Source of the DNA: Actinomyces oris
GTDB taxonomy: Bacteria > Actinomycetota > Actinomycetes > Actinomycetales > Actinomycetaceae
Length of the DNA: 64,000 bases
Direction: 5' to 3'
NCBI RefSeq assembly: GCF_006546825.1
Contig: NZ_VICC01000007.1
Span: forward strand, 124,001 to 188,000
The position numbers and the translations under genes are program-made. Positions 43,870 through 52,342 of this stretch are shown in pieces. Under the pieces are notes generated by a model, which was not told the DNA's origin, did no database searches, and saw only the letters and a program-made list of their open reading frames with translations. Position 1 is the stretch's first letter. The number at the start of each line of letters is the position of its first letter.

Positions 43870-43922
43870 CGCGCGGTCGTACCTTATGCCGCGCGATCGA
43901 GGGTTAAGGGTACGACCTCGCG
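43870..43922. repeat. 53-bp palindromic element after the EEP gene
   Basis: The 14-bp arms CGCGCGGTCGTACC (43870-43883) and GGTACGACCTCGCG (43909-43922) pair with one mismatch. It may act as a terminator for msrB-EEP, but it also resembles the other dispersed palindromes in this window. Confidence 0.55.
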
Positions 43923-43970
43923 GGTTAACCAACGACCTCGTCGCGGTGGGGCCTATGAGAGGGGGAGACC

Positions 43971-45107
43971 ATGGCTGATGTGGTGGCGGGACTGGCCGTC
44001 TTCGGCGCGGTCATCGCCGTCGGCTGGCTGCTGGTGCGCACCCGCGCCGTGCCCGCTGACGCCGACGGGGTCCTCACCCGTGTCTGCTTCTTCGCCGCCA
44101 CCCCGGCCCTCCTCGTGACCACGCTGAGCCGCGCCGACCTGACGGCGGTCCTCTCCCGCTCCACCGCAGTGGCCGTGGCCGCCGAACTCACGGCCATCGT
44201 CTCGGCCTGGTGCCTCCACCGCCTCGTGCTGCGCCGCCCCACCGCCGAGGCCACCATCGGCGCGCTCGCCTCCGGCTACGTCAATGCCGCGAACCTGGGG
44301 ATCCCGGTGGCCGTCCTCGTCTTGGGGGATGCGGCCACGATCGCCCCGATCCTCCTGCTCCAGCTCCTCGTGCTCACCCCGGCCACCTTCACCGTGCTCG
44401 ACGCCGTCACCCGCCGCGGCAACCCGTCCCGCCTGGCGACCCTGACTGTCCCGCTGCGCAACCCGCTGCTGTGGGGAGTCGTGGCCGGGACCGCGGCGAA
44501 CCTGGGTGGGGTGGACCTCAAGGAGTGGGGCGGTGGCTATCCGGCCCAGGGCCTGGAGATGCTCGGGCGCGTCGCCGTGCCGCTCATGATGCTGGCCCTG
44601 GGGATGAGCCTGGCCGGGGCGCCCCGGCCCCTGCGGAATCCCGCGCTGGATGAGGCGTCCCCGTCCCCGCAGGGCTCGCAGGCCCAGCCGGTGCAGTCGG
44701 CCCAGTCGGCCCGCCAAGGTCAGGAGCCGCCGGTGGCGGAGGCCGGATTGGAGGCGCACGCGGTCGACACCTTGGGAGGCCGACCACCCCGGGTGGAGGA
44801 GGAGCCGGCGCACGGGGTGAGGTCGACGTCCCAGCGTGGCGCAGGCTGGCGCAGCGGCCTGTGGCTGGCGGTGGGCTGGAAGCTCGCCGTCATGCCGGGG
44901 CTGGCCGTCGTCGTCGGACTGGCGGCGGGACTCAGCGGAGGCCAGCTGCTCGCCCCGGTCGTCACCGCCGCCCTGCCCACGGCGCAGAACGTCTTCATGT
45001 ACGCCTCGCGCTACGGGGCGGCCAAGGACCTGGCCCGGGATGCCGTCCTGCTGACGACGGCCGGATTCGTGCCCGTGGTCCTGCTGGCCGCCGCGCTCCT
45101 GCACTGA
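43971..45107 (+). CDS. AEC (auxin efflux carrier) family transporter
   Basis: A 378-residue membrane transporter of the AEC/bile-acid superfamily. Five N-terminal helices include GVLTRVCFFAATPALLVTTL and GALASGYVNAANLGIPVAVL, the latter with the family's conserved N-x-x-N-x-G core. A basic/acidic Pro/Gln-rich cytoplasmic loop at about 225-295 is unusually long. The second half begins at WRSGLWLAVGWKLAVMPGL, with LPTAQNVFMYASRYG near the end. The transported compound is unknown (small organic acids in characterised members). Confidence 0.88.
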   Translation: MADVVAGLAVFGAVIAVGWLLVRTRAVPADADGVLTRVCFFAATPALLVTTLSRADLTAVLSRSTAVAVAAELTAIVSAWCLHRLVLRRPTAEATIGALASGYVNAANLGIPVAVLVLGDAATIAPILLLQLLVLTPATFTVLDAVTRRGNPSRLATLTVPLRNPLLWGVVAGTAANLGGVDLKEWGGGYPAQGLEMLGRVAVPLMMLALGMSLAGAPRPLRNPALDEASPSPQGSQAQPVQSAQSARQGQEPPVAEAGLEAHAVDTLGGRPPRVEEEPAHGVRSTSQRGAGWRSGLWLAVGWKLAVMPGLAVVVGLAAGLSGGQLLAPVVTAALPTAQNVFMYASRYGAAKDLARDAVLLTTAGFVPVVLLAAALLH

Positions 45108-45235
45108 GCCCGTGCGGTCGCACTGCCCAGCGCCGGTGCCTCCCTCACCTGCGCAGTCGTGCCTGAGGTCGCGCGTTCGGGCGTTTCAGGAGACGAGCGT
45201 GTGGACTGCCCAACGAACTCCTCGCGCCGGACTCC

Positions 45236-46177
45236 TCAGGGAAGTTCGTCGCGAGTGGGCGGGTTGGCTCCGGCCCGCGAGACCGTGATGTCGGCGATGG
45301 CCGCGGCGTGGCGCATGATCCGTTCCAGGGTCTCGGTGTCCACGGCGCGCAGCGCCTCGCGCCGGTCCGCACCCACGAGGTCCTCACTCCACAGGGCATC
45401 CTCCAGACCGCCCATGAAGGAGTCGCCGGCGCCCACCGTGTCCGCCACTACGACGCTTGGGTCGGCGGGCACCTCCAGGCGCACCCCCGAGGCGGACAGG
45501 GCCAGGGCCCCTTCCTTGCCGCGCGTGACCACCACGACGGCCACGCCCTTGTCCAACCAGGAGCGCAGCACCGTCTCCAGGTCCGCGTCCCGGCCGTAGA
45601 GCCAGGCGATGTCCTCATCGGAGCACTTGACCAGGTCGGACAGGCCCACCAGTCGCTCGACGATCTGGCGGGCGTCCTTCGGGTCCCCCATGAGCTGGGG
45701 GCGGGCATTGGGGTCGTAGGCAATGGTGGAGGTGGCGCGGGTCTCGCGCAGCACCTGCTCCACGGTGGTGGCGCCGGGGGACAGGATCGCGGCGATCGAG
45801 CCGGTGTGCACCAGCAGCGGCGCCTGCCCGTCGGGCAGTGTCGGGCGCGGCGGGTTCCAGTCCAGGTCGAAGACGTAGCTGGCGGCGCGGTCCTCCCCGA
45901 TCGTGGCCTGTGCCGTGGAGGTGCGCGCCGCACCGTCGGCGCCCGGAGCCAGACGGACCCCGGAGGCCTCCAGGTGGGAGCGCACGGCCCTGCCGCGCTC
46001 GTCGGTGCCGATCCAGCAGTGCAGCTCGACGTCGCGACCCAGGCGCGCCAGCCCCAGGGCGACGTTGGCGGGTGCGCCGCCGGGGATGTCCACAGGCTCC
46101 TGCCCGGGGTGGATGACGACATCAACCAGGGCCTCGCCGATGACGAGAGCGGATCCTGGGCGGCCGGGTGCGGTCAT
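45236..46177 (-). CDS. PfkB-family sugar kinase (fructokinase-like)
   Basis: A 313-residue ribokinase-family enzyme. It has LVIGEALVDVVI and IPGGAPANVALGLARLG at the N-terminus, typical of fructokinases. HCWIGTDERGR, TIAYDPNARPQLM, VVVTRGKEGAL and the ATP/anion-hole signature ADTVGAGDSFMGGLEDAL follow. The start ATG 46177 has GAAGGAGT 7 bases upstream; the open frame continues 69 codons further without support. The sugar is probably fructose, judged from the N-terminal signature, but this is not certain. No sugar transporter is adjacent. Confidence 0.88.
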   Translation of the reverse strand: MTAPGRPGSALVIGEALVDVVIHPGQEPVDIPGGAPANVALGLARLGRDVELHCWIGTDERGRAVRSHLEASGVRLAPGADGAARTSTAQATIGEDRAASYVFDLDWNPPRPTLPDGQAPLLVHTGSIAAILSPGATTVEQVLRETRATSTIAYDPNARPQLMGDPKDARQIVERLVGLSDLVKCSDEDIAWLYGRDADLETVLRSWLDKGVAVVVVTRGKEGALALSASGVRLEVPADPSVVVADTVGAGDSFMGGLEDALWSEDLVGADRREALRAVDTETLERIMRHAAAIADITVSRAGANPPTRDELP

Positions 46178-46784
46178 GGGTGACTCCTTCGTGCAGGACC
46201 GGGGTCCGGTGGTGGTGAGCTGAGACGAGACGTAGGAGGGGCGGAGGGCTGGCCGGAGTGGTGGACCGGGAGATGACAAGAGGCGGTGAGGGGACTCGGG
46301 CGGATGAGGAACGCGGCGGCGCCACACTGCCTGGAAGTGGCCGGCGCGCTGGTCGATGCGCGTGGCCGGAGGGCGAATGCTCACAGACTACCGATCCGGC
46401 GCCGCCCACAGGGCTCATCTCGCCCAAGAATGTCCAAATCGGATACAAAGGGCGTTCAGTGCACAGGTCGCATGAATGAAAACCTTGGAATCATGCGGTT
46501 GTGTTCCGTCCGGATGAGAACGACCCAAGCCTTTGTGTCCGATTTGGACATCCACGGCTCCCTCCGGGTTCCTGCTCCGGCTGCCGGAGGTGTTCGATGG
46601 GGGCACCACGGCCAGAGGGCCCCGGGCAACTCGGTCAGTCCGCCGCGCAGGCGGGCACCTACCAGGCTTCCGAGCCCATGGCAACGCCCCAAGACGGTCT
46701 ATCGATTCGTTGCGCGTGCGGGTATGCGCCCGGTCTGGAGCCGCAGCCCCGGGGCGGGTCATACCCAGCCAGCCCCAGGTCGCG
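46178..46784. other. Intergenic, contains palindromic element A
   Basis: No gene is recognised in about 600 bases. The inverted-repeat element 46431-46550 is in the middle; from 46550 to 46784 I see only short shadow frames. The promoter of the PfkB kinase gene must lie at its left end. Confidence 0.5.
46431..46550. repeat. 120-bp inverted-repeat element (element A)
   Basis: The 20-bp arms TGTCCAAATCGGATACAAAG (46431-46450) and CTTTGTGTCCGATTTGGACA (46531-46550) pair with one mismatch. An inner stem CGCATGA/TCATGCG lies at 46469-46497. Size and TGTCCA...TGGACA termini match element B. Confidence 0.7.
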
Positions 46785-47123
46785 TCAGTCCTCAGGGTCC
46801 TCCTGCGCGACCGCGGCCAGGCGGGTGCGGGCCTCATCGAGCCAGGTCTGGCAGCGCTGGGCCAGGGCCTCGCCGCGCTCCCACAGCGCCAAGGAGTCCT
46901 CCAGAGGGACCGAGCCCGCCTCAAGACGCTGCACGACGGCCACCAGCTCCTCGCGGGCCCGCTCATAGCTGAGCGAGGCGACATCCTCGTTGGCGCCAGA
47001 GGCCCCGCCGGCGCCAGGAGCTGATGACGCTGAAGACCCTGACGATGCTGAGGACGCCGAGTAGGGGCTGCTGTGGGGTGAGTACTCCTCTGGGTACTGG
47101 TCGGAGTACGGGCCGGGGTTCAT
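46785..47123 (-). CDS. xseB: Exodeoxyribonuclease VII small subunit
   Basis: A 112-residue protein. The C-terminal 70 residues form the XseB coiled-coil: LSYERAREELVAVVQRLEAG-SVPLEDSLALWERGEALAQRC-QTWLDEAR, the family's full signature. The first 40 residues are a Ser/Gly/Ala/Tyr-rich extension. The start is ATG 47123 or GTG 47135. XseB binds XseA to form the single-strand exonuclease. Unusually, xseA is 2.6 kb away at 49749-51137 in the same direction, separated by a regulator and an MFS gene. Confidence 0.93.
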   Translation of the reverse strand: MNPGPYSDQYPEEYSPHSSPYSASSASSGSSASSAPGAGGASGANEDVASLSYERAREELVAVVQRLEAGSVPLEDSLALWERGEALAQRCQTWLDEARTRLAAVAQEDPED

Positions 47124-47209
47124 CTCGGAGCTCACCCCCCGATTCTCGCACGGGCTGGCCCCGGGCAGGGCGGGCCGGACGGTCTGAGACAGTGTCCGCA
47201 GGGTAAAAG

Positions 47210-47330
47210 TGTCCAAGAGGGACGACTTTGACAGTGCCCCGTCTCAGTGGCGTTCGTATCTGCACTGGTCAGAGCGTTTTAGCGCGGCATCGACTGGTTG
47301 TAACGGCTCCAAAGTCGTCCCATCTGGACA
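47210..47330. repeat. 121-bp inverted-repeat element (element B)
   Basis: The 21-bp arms TGTCCAAGAGGGACGACTTTG (read here as TGTCCA, three variable bases, then GGGACGACTTTG) at 47210-47230 and 47310-47330 pair with three mismatches. It lies directly upstream of xseB and next to the inserted regulator gene. Confidence 0.65.
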
Positions 47331-47403
47331 AAATCCGGGCCTGAGAGCCTTTCTGACTTTTGCTGGTCCCGGTCGACGTGCACCGATACGTCAGCCCGCA
47401 CTT

Positions 47404-48141
47404 CTATCCTGCTGCGTCGTTGGAGGTCGTTTCACCGAGGTGTGTCAGCACTTCCGTCAAACCTGCCTGCGCCAGTGCCTCGCGGCCGGCCTCCGTGAGC
47501 TTCACCGCCCGGGTCCGTTCGATGCGTGCGATCCAGGTGCGATCGAACAGCGCCTGCGTCAGTGCGATCCCCAGCGGCCCGCCGAGATGAAACCGTCGCT
47601 CAGTGGAGTCCATGCACGCCTCCCCACGGATATGAAGCGGCTTCTCCATCCCCCAGGTAGCCAGGAGGTCCTCGCCGGAACCGGTCAGTCCCCACGAGGG
47701 ATCCAGGTGACCGCGCTCCTGGAGCTGTTCGGCCAGACTCACGCCGAGCCGTCCCGCTAGGTGGCGGTAGCAGGTACGGGCTGCCAACAGCTGCCGGTTC
47801 ACCGTCCACGCATTGAGACTGCGCGACGTGGGCAGCGCTGATGCCGCCATCACCCCCAGGGCCTCGATGACCCGAGCCGCCTCGGGCCCTGAGAGCGTGA
47901 TGTAGCAGTGCCGCCCCTGCCGGACCCTCGTGACAAGACCGCGCGCCGCCAGCACGTCGACATGCTCGCTGGCCGTCGACCGCGTGACCCCGGCGTATGA
48001 GCCGAGCTCGCCCACCGTCCACGCCCTGCCGTCCATAAGCGCCGCACACATGGCGGCCCGCGACAGGTCGGCCAGCGCCGCAGCCGTTCCGGCGACGTCA
48101 GGAACCGCCTCGGGGAAGAAACGGTCGGAAGTCCGTGACAT
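47404..48141 (-). CDS. ArsR-type winged-helix transcriptional regulator
   Basis: A 245-residue regulator. The N-terminal DNA-binding domain reads LADLSRAAMCAALMDGRAWT, VGELGSYAGVTRSTASEHVD and RGLVTRVRQGRHCYITLSGPE, a clear ArsR winged helix. A C-terminal domain of about 130 residues (LNAWTVNRQLLAARTCYRHLAGRLGV, CMDSTERRFHLGGPLG) is found in a subset of ArsR-like regulators without metal-binding cysteines of the classic type. It is divergent from an MFS drug-efflux-type gene 112 bases away, which it probably represses. Confidence 0.87.
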   Translation of the reverse strand: MSRTSDRFFPEAVPDVAGTAAALADLSRAAMCAALMDGRAWTVGELGSYAGVTRSTASEHVDVLAARGLVTRVRQGRHCYITLSGPEAARVIEALGVMAASALPTSRSLNAWTVNRQLLAARTCYRHLAGRLGVSLAEQLQERGHLDPSWGLTGSGEDLLATWGMEKPLHIRGEACMDSTERRFHLGGPLGIALTQALFDRTWIARIERTRAVKLTEAGREALAQAGLTEVLTHLGETTSNDAAG

Positions 48142-48253
48142 GCGGCCAGTATGCGCCCGCGCCGGTTCGGTCTGCGCCGAACAATTGTGGCTCTAGCCTG
48201 CCGGTGGCCGGCACCAACCGGCAGACGGGGGCAGAGGAGTAAGGAGATCACTC

Positions 48254-49633
48254 ATGAGCGGATACCGACGGCGTGGCGCCCTCATCGCGGCGCTGCTGGG
48301 GTTCTTCATCGTCATGCTCGACACGACGGTCGTCAACGTGGCGCTGGCGCGGATCGGCGGGGACCTGGGGGCCCCGGTCGCCTCCCTGCAGTGGGTTGTC
48401 GACGCTTACGCCCTCACCTTCGCAGCCCTGCAGCTGTCGGCAGGGGCGGCCTGTGACCGGCTGGGCGCAAAATGCGTCCACCTGCTCGGCCTGCTGGTCT
48501 TCGGCCTGTTTTCGACGGCCTGTGCCCTGGCCCCTGCCGGCGGCGCGCTCATCGCTTTCCGCGCATTGCAGGGCGTCGGCGCCGCCGCGATCGTCCCAGC
48601 CTCCCTGGCAATACTCTCCCTCATCCATGATCGCTCCGCCGACCGGGCCCGAGCCATCGGCCTGTGGGGAGGAGCCGGTGGTATCGCCGCGGCCGTCGGT
48701 CCGGTGGCCGGGGGACTGCTCGTGACCTTCACCGGCTGGAGGCTCGTGTTCTGGGTGAACCTTCCCCTCGTCGCAGCCGCCCTGTGGCTCACCGCCCGCA
48801 GCCTGCCCGCGCCGGAGACGCGGTCGCTGCGACGACGCGAAGGCGGCGACCTGCTCGGGCAGGTTCTCTCCGTCGCAGGGCTCGCGGTCGCCACCTACGG
48901 GATCATCGCCGCGGGCGAGCACGGGTGGAGCCCACCCGTTGTCGCTTCAACCCTCGCCGGACTGTGCCTGTTGGTGGCCTTCATCCTGGTTGAGCGCAAC
49001 GCGAGCCGACCGATGCTGCCGACGGCGGTGTTCTCCCGACCGCGTTTCGCCGTGGCCGCCGCGGTCGGGTTCGCGCTCAATACCGGCTTCTTCGGCCAGC
49101 TCTTCATCCTGGCTCTGTTCCTGCAGCGCTACCTGGGCTATGAGCCATGGCTCGCCGGTCTGGCCCTGGCGCCGCAGGCGTGCAGCGCCGTCGTCGCCTC
49201 CCCGATGGGAGGCAGGATGACCGCCAGAACAGGGGCGTTCCCCACGATGCTGACGGGCCTGCTCACCGGTGCGGTCGGGTTCTTGGGGCTCGCTGCCGTC
49301 ACGGCCTCGACGCCGTACCCGCTGGTGGCGGCCCTGACCTTCCTGGGCGGTTTCGGCACGGCACTGACCATGCCCGCCGCAACCTCGGCCGCCGTCGCCT
49401 CCGCGCCGGTGGGCTACACCGGCATCGCCGGCAGCGTCATCAACGCGGCCCGGCAGACCGGCAGCGTCGTCGGTGTGGCCGTTCTTGGCAGCCTGATCGC
49501 TTCAGGCGACTTCCTGACCGGCTTCCACCGGGCAGTCGTCGGGGCGTCGGCCGTCTTCGCGGTGGCCGCGATCCCCGTCGCCATCGTCGTCCTCAGGGCT
49601 ACCGGCCGCCCGGAGCGCGAGGACGCACCGTAA
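48254..49633 (+). CDS. MFS transporter, DHA2 (EmrB/QacA) class
   Basis: A 459-residue membrane transporter. The N-terminal FFIVMLDTTVVNVALARIGG is motif D1 of the 14-helix drug:H+ antiporters, followed by LQWVVDAYALTFAALQLSAGAACDRLG (motif A). ALQGVGAAAIVPASLAI and WGGAGGIAAAVGPVAGGLL-VTFTGWRLVFWVN (motif C and surroundings) come next. The protein is at the short end for DHA2 but shows all the central motifs. GGAG sites precede the ATG. Its divergent ArsR-type neighbour suggests inducible efflux of a toxic compound. Confidence 0.92.
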   Translation: MSGYRRRGALIAALLGFFIVMLDTTVVNVALARIGGDLGAPVASLQWVVDAYALTFAALQLSAGAACDRLGAKCVHLLGLLVFGLFSTACALAPAGGALIAFRALQGVGAAAIVPASLAILSLIHDRSADRARAIGLWGGAGGIAAAVGPVAGGLLVTFTGWRLVFWVNLPLVAAALWLTARSLPAPETRSLRRREGGDLLGQVLSVAGLAVATYGIIAAGEHGWSPPVVASTLAGLCLLVAFILVERNASRPMLPTAVFSRPRFAVAAAVGFALNTGFFGQLFILALFLQRYLGYEPWLAGLALAPQACSAVVASPMGGRMTARTGAFPTMLTGLLTGAVGFLGLAAVTASTPYPLVAALTFLGGFGTALTMPAATSAAVASAPVGYTGIAGSVINAARQTGSVVGVAVLGSLIASGDFLTGFHRAVVGASAVFAVAAIPVAIVVLRATGRPEREDAP

Positions 49634-49687
49634 GCCTCGACCACTGCGTCCCAGGGGGCCGCCCGCACGCCCTACAGTGCGTCCTCG
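49618..49687. repeat. 70-bp hairpin element, copy 2
   Basis: The arms CGAGGACGCAC (49618-49628) and GTGCGTCCTCG (49677-49687) pair perfectly. The left arm forms the last codons of the MFS gene, and the element lies between convergent MFS and xseA ends. It aligns without gaps to 25356-25425. It may also serve as a terminator. Confidence 0.65.
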
Positions 49688-49748
49688 GGCCTCCAGCAGG
49701 CCGCGAGCGGGCACGGTCCCCGAGGCCTTGGCGGCGCCCAGTTGCTCT

Positions 49749-51137
49749 TCAGTCGATGTCGGCGGGCCGGGGCTTGGTGGCGCCGACGACCTGGGCGACG
49801 AGCCTCCCCTGGGCCAGGACGCCCTCGATGAGGTCGCCCTTCTTGACGTCCTCGGCGCTGGTGATGACCTTGCCGCCGGGGGTGCGCAGAATCGTGTAGC
49901 CGCGGTCCAGGACCCCCTGCGGCGACAGTGCCGTCAGCCGGGCGTGGTCGGCGCGCAGGTCCGCGGCCGCCAGCGACAGACGATGCTCCACGGCCCGGCG
50001 CATCCTGTCGCGGGCCTGACCCAGCTCGATGACCCGGTCGCGCACGATCGAGGTGGGGTCGGCCATGACCGGCCGGGCCCGCAGCTGGTCCAGGGCCGCC
50101 TGCTCGGCGTCCAGCCGCGAGGCGAGCACGCTGCGCAGGCGCTCGCGGGCCGAGTCCAGGCCCACGGTCTCCTGAGCGAGGTCGGGGACGATCCGGCGGG
50201 CGGCGTCGGTGGGGGTGGAGGCCCGGTAGTCGGCCACCAGGTCCAGCAGGGGGCAGTCGGTCTCGTGGCCGATCGCGGAGACCAGCGGCGTGCGGCAGGC
50301 GGCCGCGGCGCGCACGAGGCCCTCGTCGGAGAAGGGCAGCAGGTCCTCGACGGCGCCGCCCCCGCGGGCCACGACGATGACGTCGATCTGCGCATCGGCG
50401 TCGAGCTCCTGGATGGCCCGGGTGACCTCGCCGACGGCGCGCGCCCCCTGGACGGCGACCTCCCGCACCTCGAAGGGCAGGCCGGGCCAGCGCAGGCGGG
50501 CGTTGACCAGCACGTCGTCCTTGGCCTTGGCCTGGCGCCCGCACACAAGACCCACCTTGCGCGGCAGGAAGGGCAGGGGCCGCTTGCGCTCGGCGTCGAA
50601 CAGGCCCTCAGCGGCCAGGATGCGGCGCAGCTGCTCGATGCGGGCCAGCAGGTCGCCGACGCCGACGGGCCGGATGTCGTCGGCCTGCAGCTGGAGCGAG
50701 CCCCGCTTGGCCCAGAAGGTGGGCTTGGCGCGCACCACCACGCGGGCGCCCTCGCCGAGCTCGGCGCCGGTGCGGGCCAGAACGGCGTCGAGGACCCGGG
50801 CGTAGATGGACACCGACATGGAGATGTCGGCCTCCGTGTCCCTCAGGGTGAGGAAGGCCATGCCGGCGCCGGGGCGGCGGTTGAGCTGAATGACCTGCCC
50901 CTCCACCCACACCTGGCTCATGCGGGCCACGTACTGGTCGATCTTGGAGGACAGCAGCCGCAGCGGCCACGGGTTCTCCGCGGTGGTGAGGTTCGCTCGC
51001 GGCGCCAGCTCCCGGGGGCCGTCGGGGCTGCCGGAGTTGCCGGGGCCGCCGCCCGCGTCGAGACCGGACGCACGGCCGGCACCGGGGGAGGGCTGCGGGC
51101 TGGGCTGGGAGGGGCTCTGGCCTGTCACATGCACCAC
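49749..51137 (-). CDS. xseA: Exodeoxyribonuclease VII large subunit
   Basis: A 462-residue subunit of the ssDNA-specific exonuclease VII. It has the N-terminal OB-fold ([36 protein letters not shown]), and the catalytic domain with [38 protein letters not shown] and [29 protein letters not shown] coiled-coil segment and the C-terminal [16 protein letters not shown] follow. The GTG start at 51137 lies inside a 14-bp inverted repeat shared with the divergent ispH. A Pro/Gly-rich leader of about 45 residues precedes the OB fold. CGRQ replaces the common TSxTGAA motif; otherwise standard. Confidence 0.95.
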   Translation of the reverse strand: MVHVTGQSPSQPSPQPSPGAGRASGLDAGGGPGNSGSPDGPRELAPRANLTTAENPWPLRLLSSKIDQYVARMSQVWVEGQVIQLNRRPGAGMAFLTLRDTEADISMSVSIYARVLDAVLARTGAELGEGARVVVRAKPTFWAKRGSLQLQADDIRPVGVGDLLARIEQLRRILAAEGLFDAERKRPLPFLPRKVGLVCGRQAKAKDDVLVNARLRWPGLPFEVREVAVQGARAVGEVTRAIQELDADAQIDVIVVARGGGAVEDLLPFSDEGLVRAAAACRTPLVSAIGHETDCPLLDLVADYRASTPTDAARRIVPDLAQETVGLDSARERLRSVLASRLDAEQAALDQLRARPVMADPTSIVRDRVIELGQARDRMRRAVEHRLSLAAADLRADHARLTALSPQGVLDRGYTILRTPGGKVITSAEDVKKGDLIEGVLAQGRLVAQVVGATKPRPADID

Positions 51138-51187
51138 TGTGCCACGTCCACCACTGGGGACCTGGGTCCCACTGTGGCACAGTGGTG
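51132..51187. promoter_or_regulatory. 14-bp palindrome spanning both starts of divergent xseA and ispH
   Basis: CACCACTGTGCCAC (51132-51145) and GTGGCACAGTGGTG (51174-51187) are perfect inverted copies. The left arm contains the xseA start codon and the right arm the ispH start codon. Only 44 bases separate the two starts, so promoters must overlap the palindrome or lie within the opposite genes. Confidence 0.6.
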
Positions 51188-52249
51188 ACCGTGACGACCA
51201 TCGAGCTCGCCAGTGAGCACACCGACGCCGCGGCCCCCTCTCCCAAGGGCGGCAAGCGGATCCTCATGGCCTCCCCGCGCGGCTACTGCGCCGGCGTGGA
51301 CCGCGCCGTCGACGCCGTAGAGCAGGCCCTGGCCCACTACGGGGCGCCGATCTACGTGCGCAAGGAGATCGTCCACAATAAGTACGTCGTGGAGACCCTC
51401 TCCAAGCGCGGCGCCATCTTCGTCTCCGAGACCGACGAGGTGCCGGTGGGCGCCCGCGTCGTCTTCTCCGCCCACGGCGTCTCCCCGGCGGTCCACGCCG
51501 AGGCCGCCGAGCGCCGGCTGGACACGATTGACGCGACCTGCCCGCTGGTGACCAAGGTGCACAAGCAGGCGGTGCGCTTCGCGGACAAGGACTACGACAT
51601 CATCCTCGTGGGCCACACCGGCCACGAGGAGGTCGAGGGCACCCAGGGCGAGGCCCCCGACCACATTCAGGTCGTCAACGGCCCCCACGAGGTGGACCAG
51701 GTCGAGGTGCGCGACCCCTCCAAGGTCGTGTGGATCAGCCAGACCACCTTGAGCGTCGACGAGACCCTGGAGACGGTGCGCCTGCTGCGCGAGCGCTTCC
51801 CGGAGATGATCGACCCGCCCGGCGAGGACATCTGCTACGCCACCCAGAACCGTCAGGCCGCGGTCAAGAAGATCGCCCCGAGGGTGGACCTCATGATCGT
51901 GGTCGGCTCCGGCAACTCCTCGAACTCGGTGCGCCTCAAGGAGGTGGCCCTCGAGGCCGGTGCGGGCGCCGCCCACCGGGTGGACTTCGCCAGCGAGATC
52001 GACCCGTCCTGGTTCGACGGCGTCGAGACGGTCGGCCTGACCTCGGGCGCCTCGGTGCCGGAGATCCTGGTGCGCGAGGTGGTGGAGCGCCTGGCCGAGT
52101 TCGGCTTCGACGACGTCGAGGAGGTGCGCACCACCACGGAGAAGATCTCCTTCTCCCTGCCCAAGAACCTGCGTGCCGACCTCATGGCGGCCCAGGGGGC
52201 CGCCTCGGCGCACAAGCGCCGCGAGCCGGCCGCCGACCACACCTGCTGA
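51182..52249 (+). CDS. ispH: 4-hydroxy-3-methylbut-2-enyl diphosphate reductase
   Basis: A 355-residue iron-sulfur enzyme catalysing the last step of the MEP isoprenoid pathway, giving IPP and DMAPP. The three cluster cysteines are C36 in [10 protein letters not shown]120 in DATCPLV and C218 in [36 protein letters not shown] and GSGNSSNS line the active site. An N-terminal 25-residue extension is actinobacterial. The start is GTG 51182 or GTG 51185; no ribosome site is visible, so a leaderless or palindrome-controlled message is possible. Confidence 0.95.
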   Translation: MVTVTTIELASEHTDAAAPSPKGGKRILMASPRGYCAGVDRAVDAVEQALAHYGAPIYVRKEIVHNKYVVETLSKRGAIFVSETDEVPVGARVVFSAHGVSPAVHAEAAERRLDTIDATCPLVTKVHKQAVRFADKDYDIILVGHTGHEEVEGTQGEAPDHIQVVNGPHEVDQVEVRDPSKVVWISQTTLSVDETLETVRLLRERFPEMIDPPGEDICYATQNRQAAVKKIAPRVDLMIVVGSGNSSNSVRLKEVALEAGAGAAHRVDFASEIDPSWFDGVETVGLTSGASVPEILVREVVERLAEFGFDDVEEVRTTTEKISFSLPKNLRADLMAAQGAASAHKRREPAADHTC

Positions 52250-52342
52250 GGCTGCGCCGCCCGCCCCTTCCGCCCCGGCCGCAGGGCCTTCCATAGGGCT
52301 GGCCGCAGGGCCGGCCGTGAGCGTCAGCACACGCCCGGCTGC

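Noticed and set aside
46286-47024. Plus-strand frames covering element A and xseB
   Set aside because: Pro/Arg/Ala-rich shadows; the MSKSDTK-like starts arise from the inverted-repeat arms.
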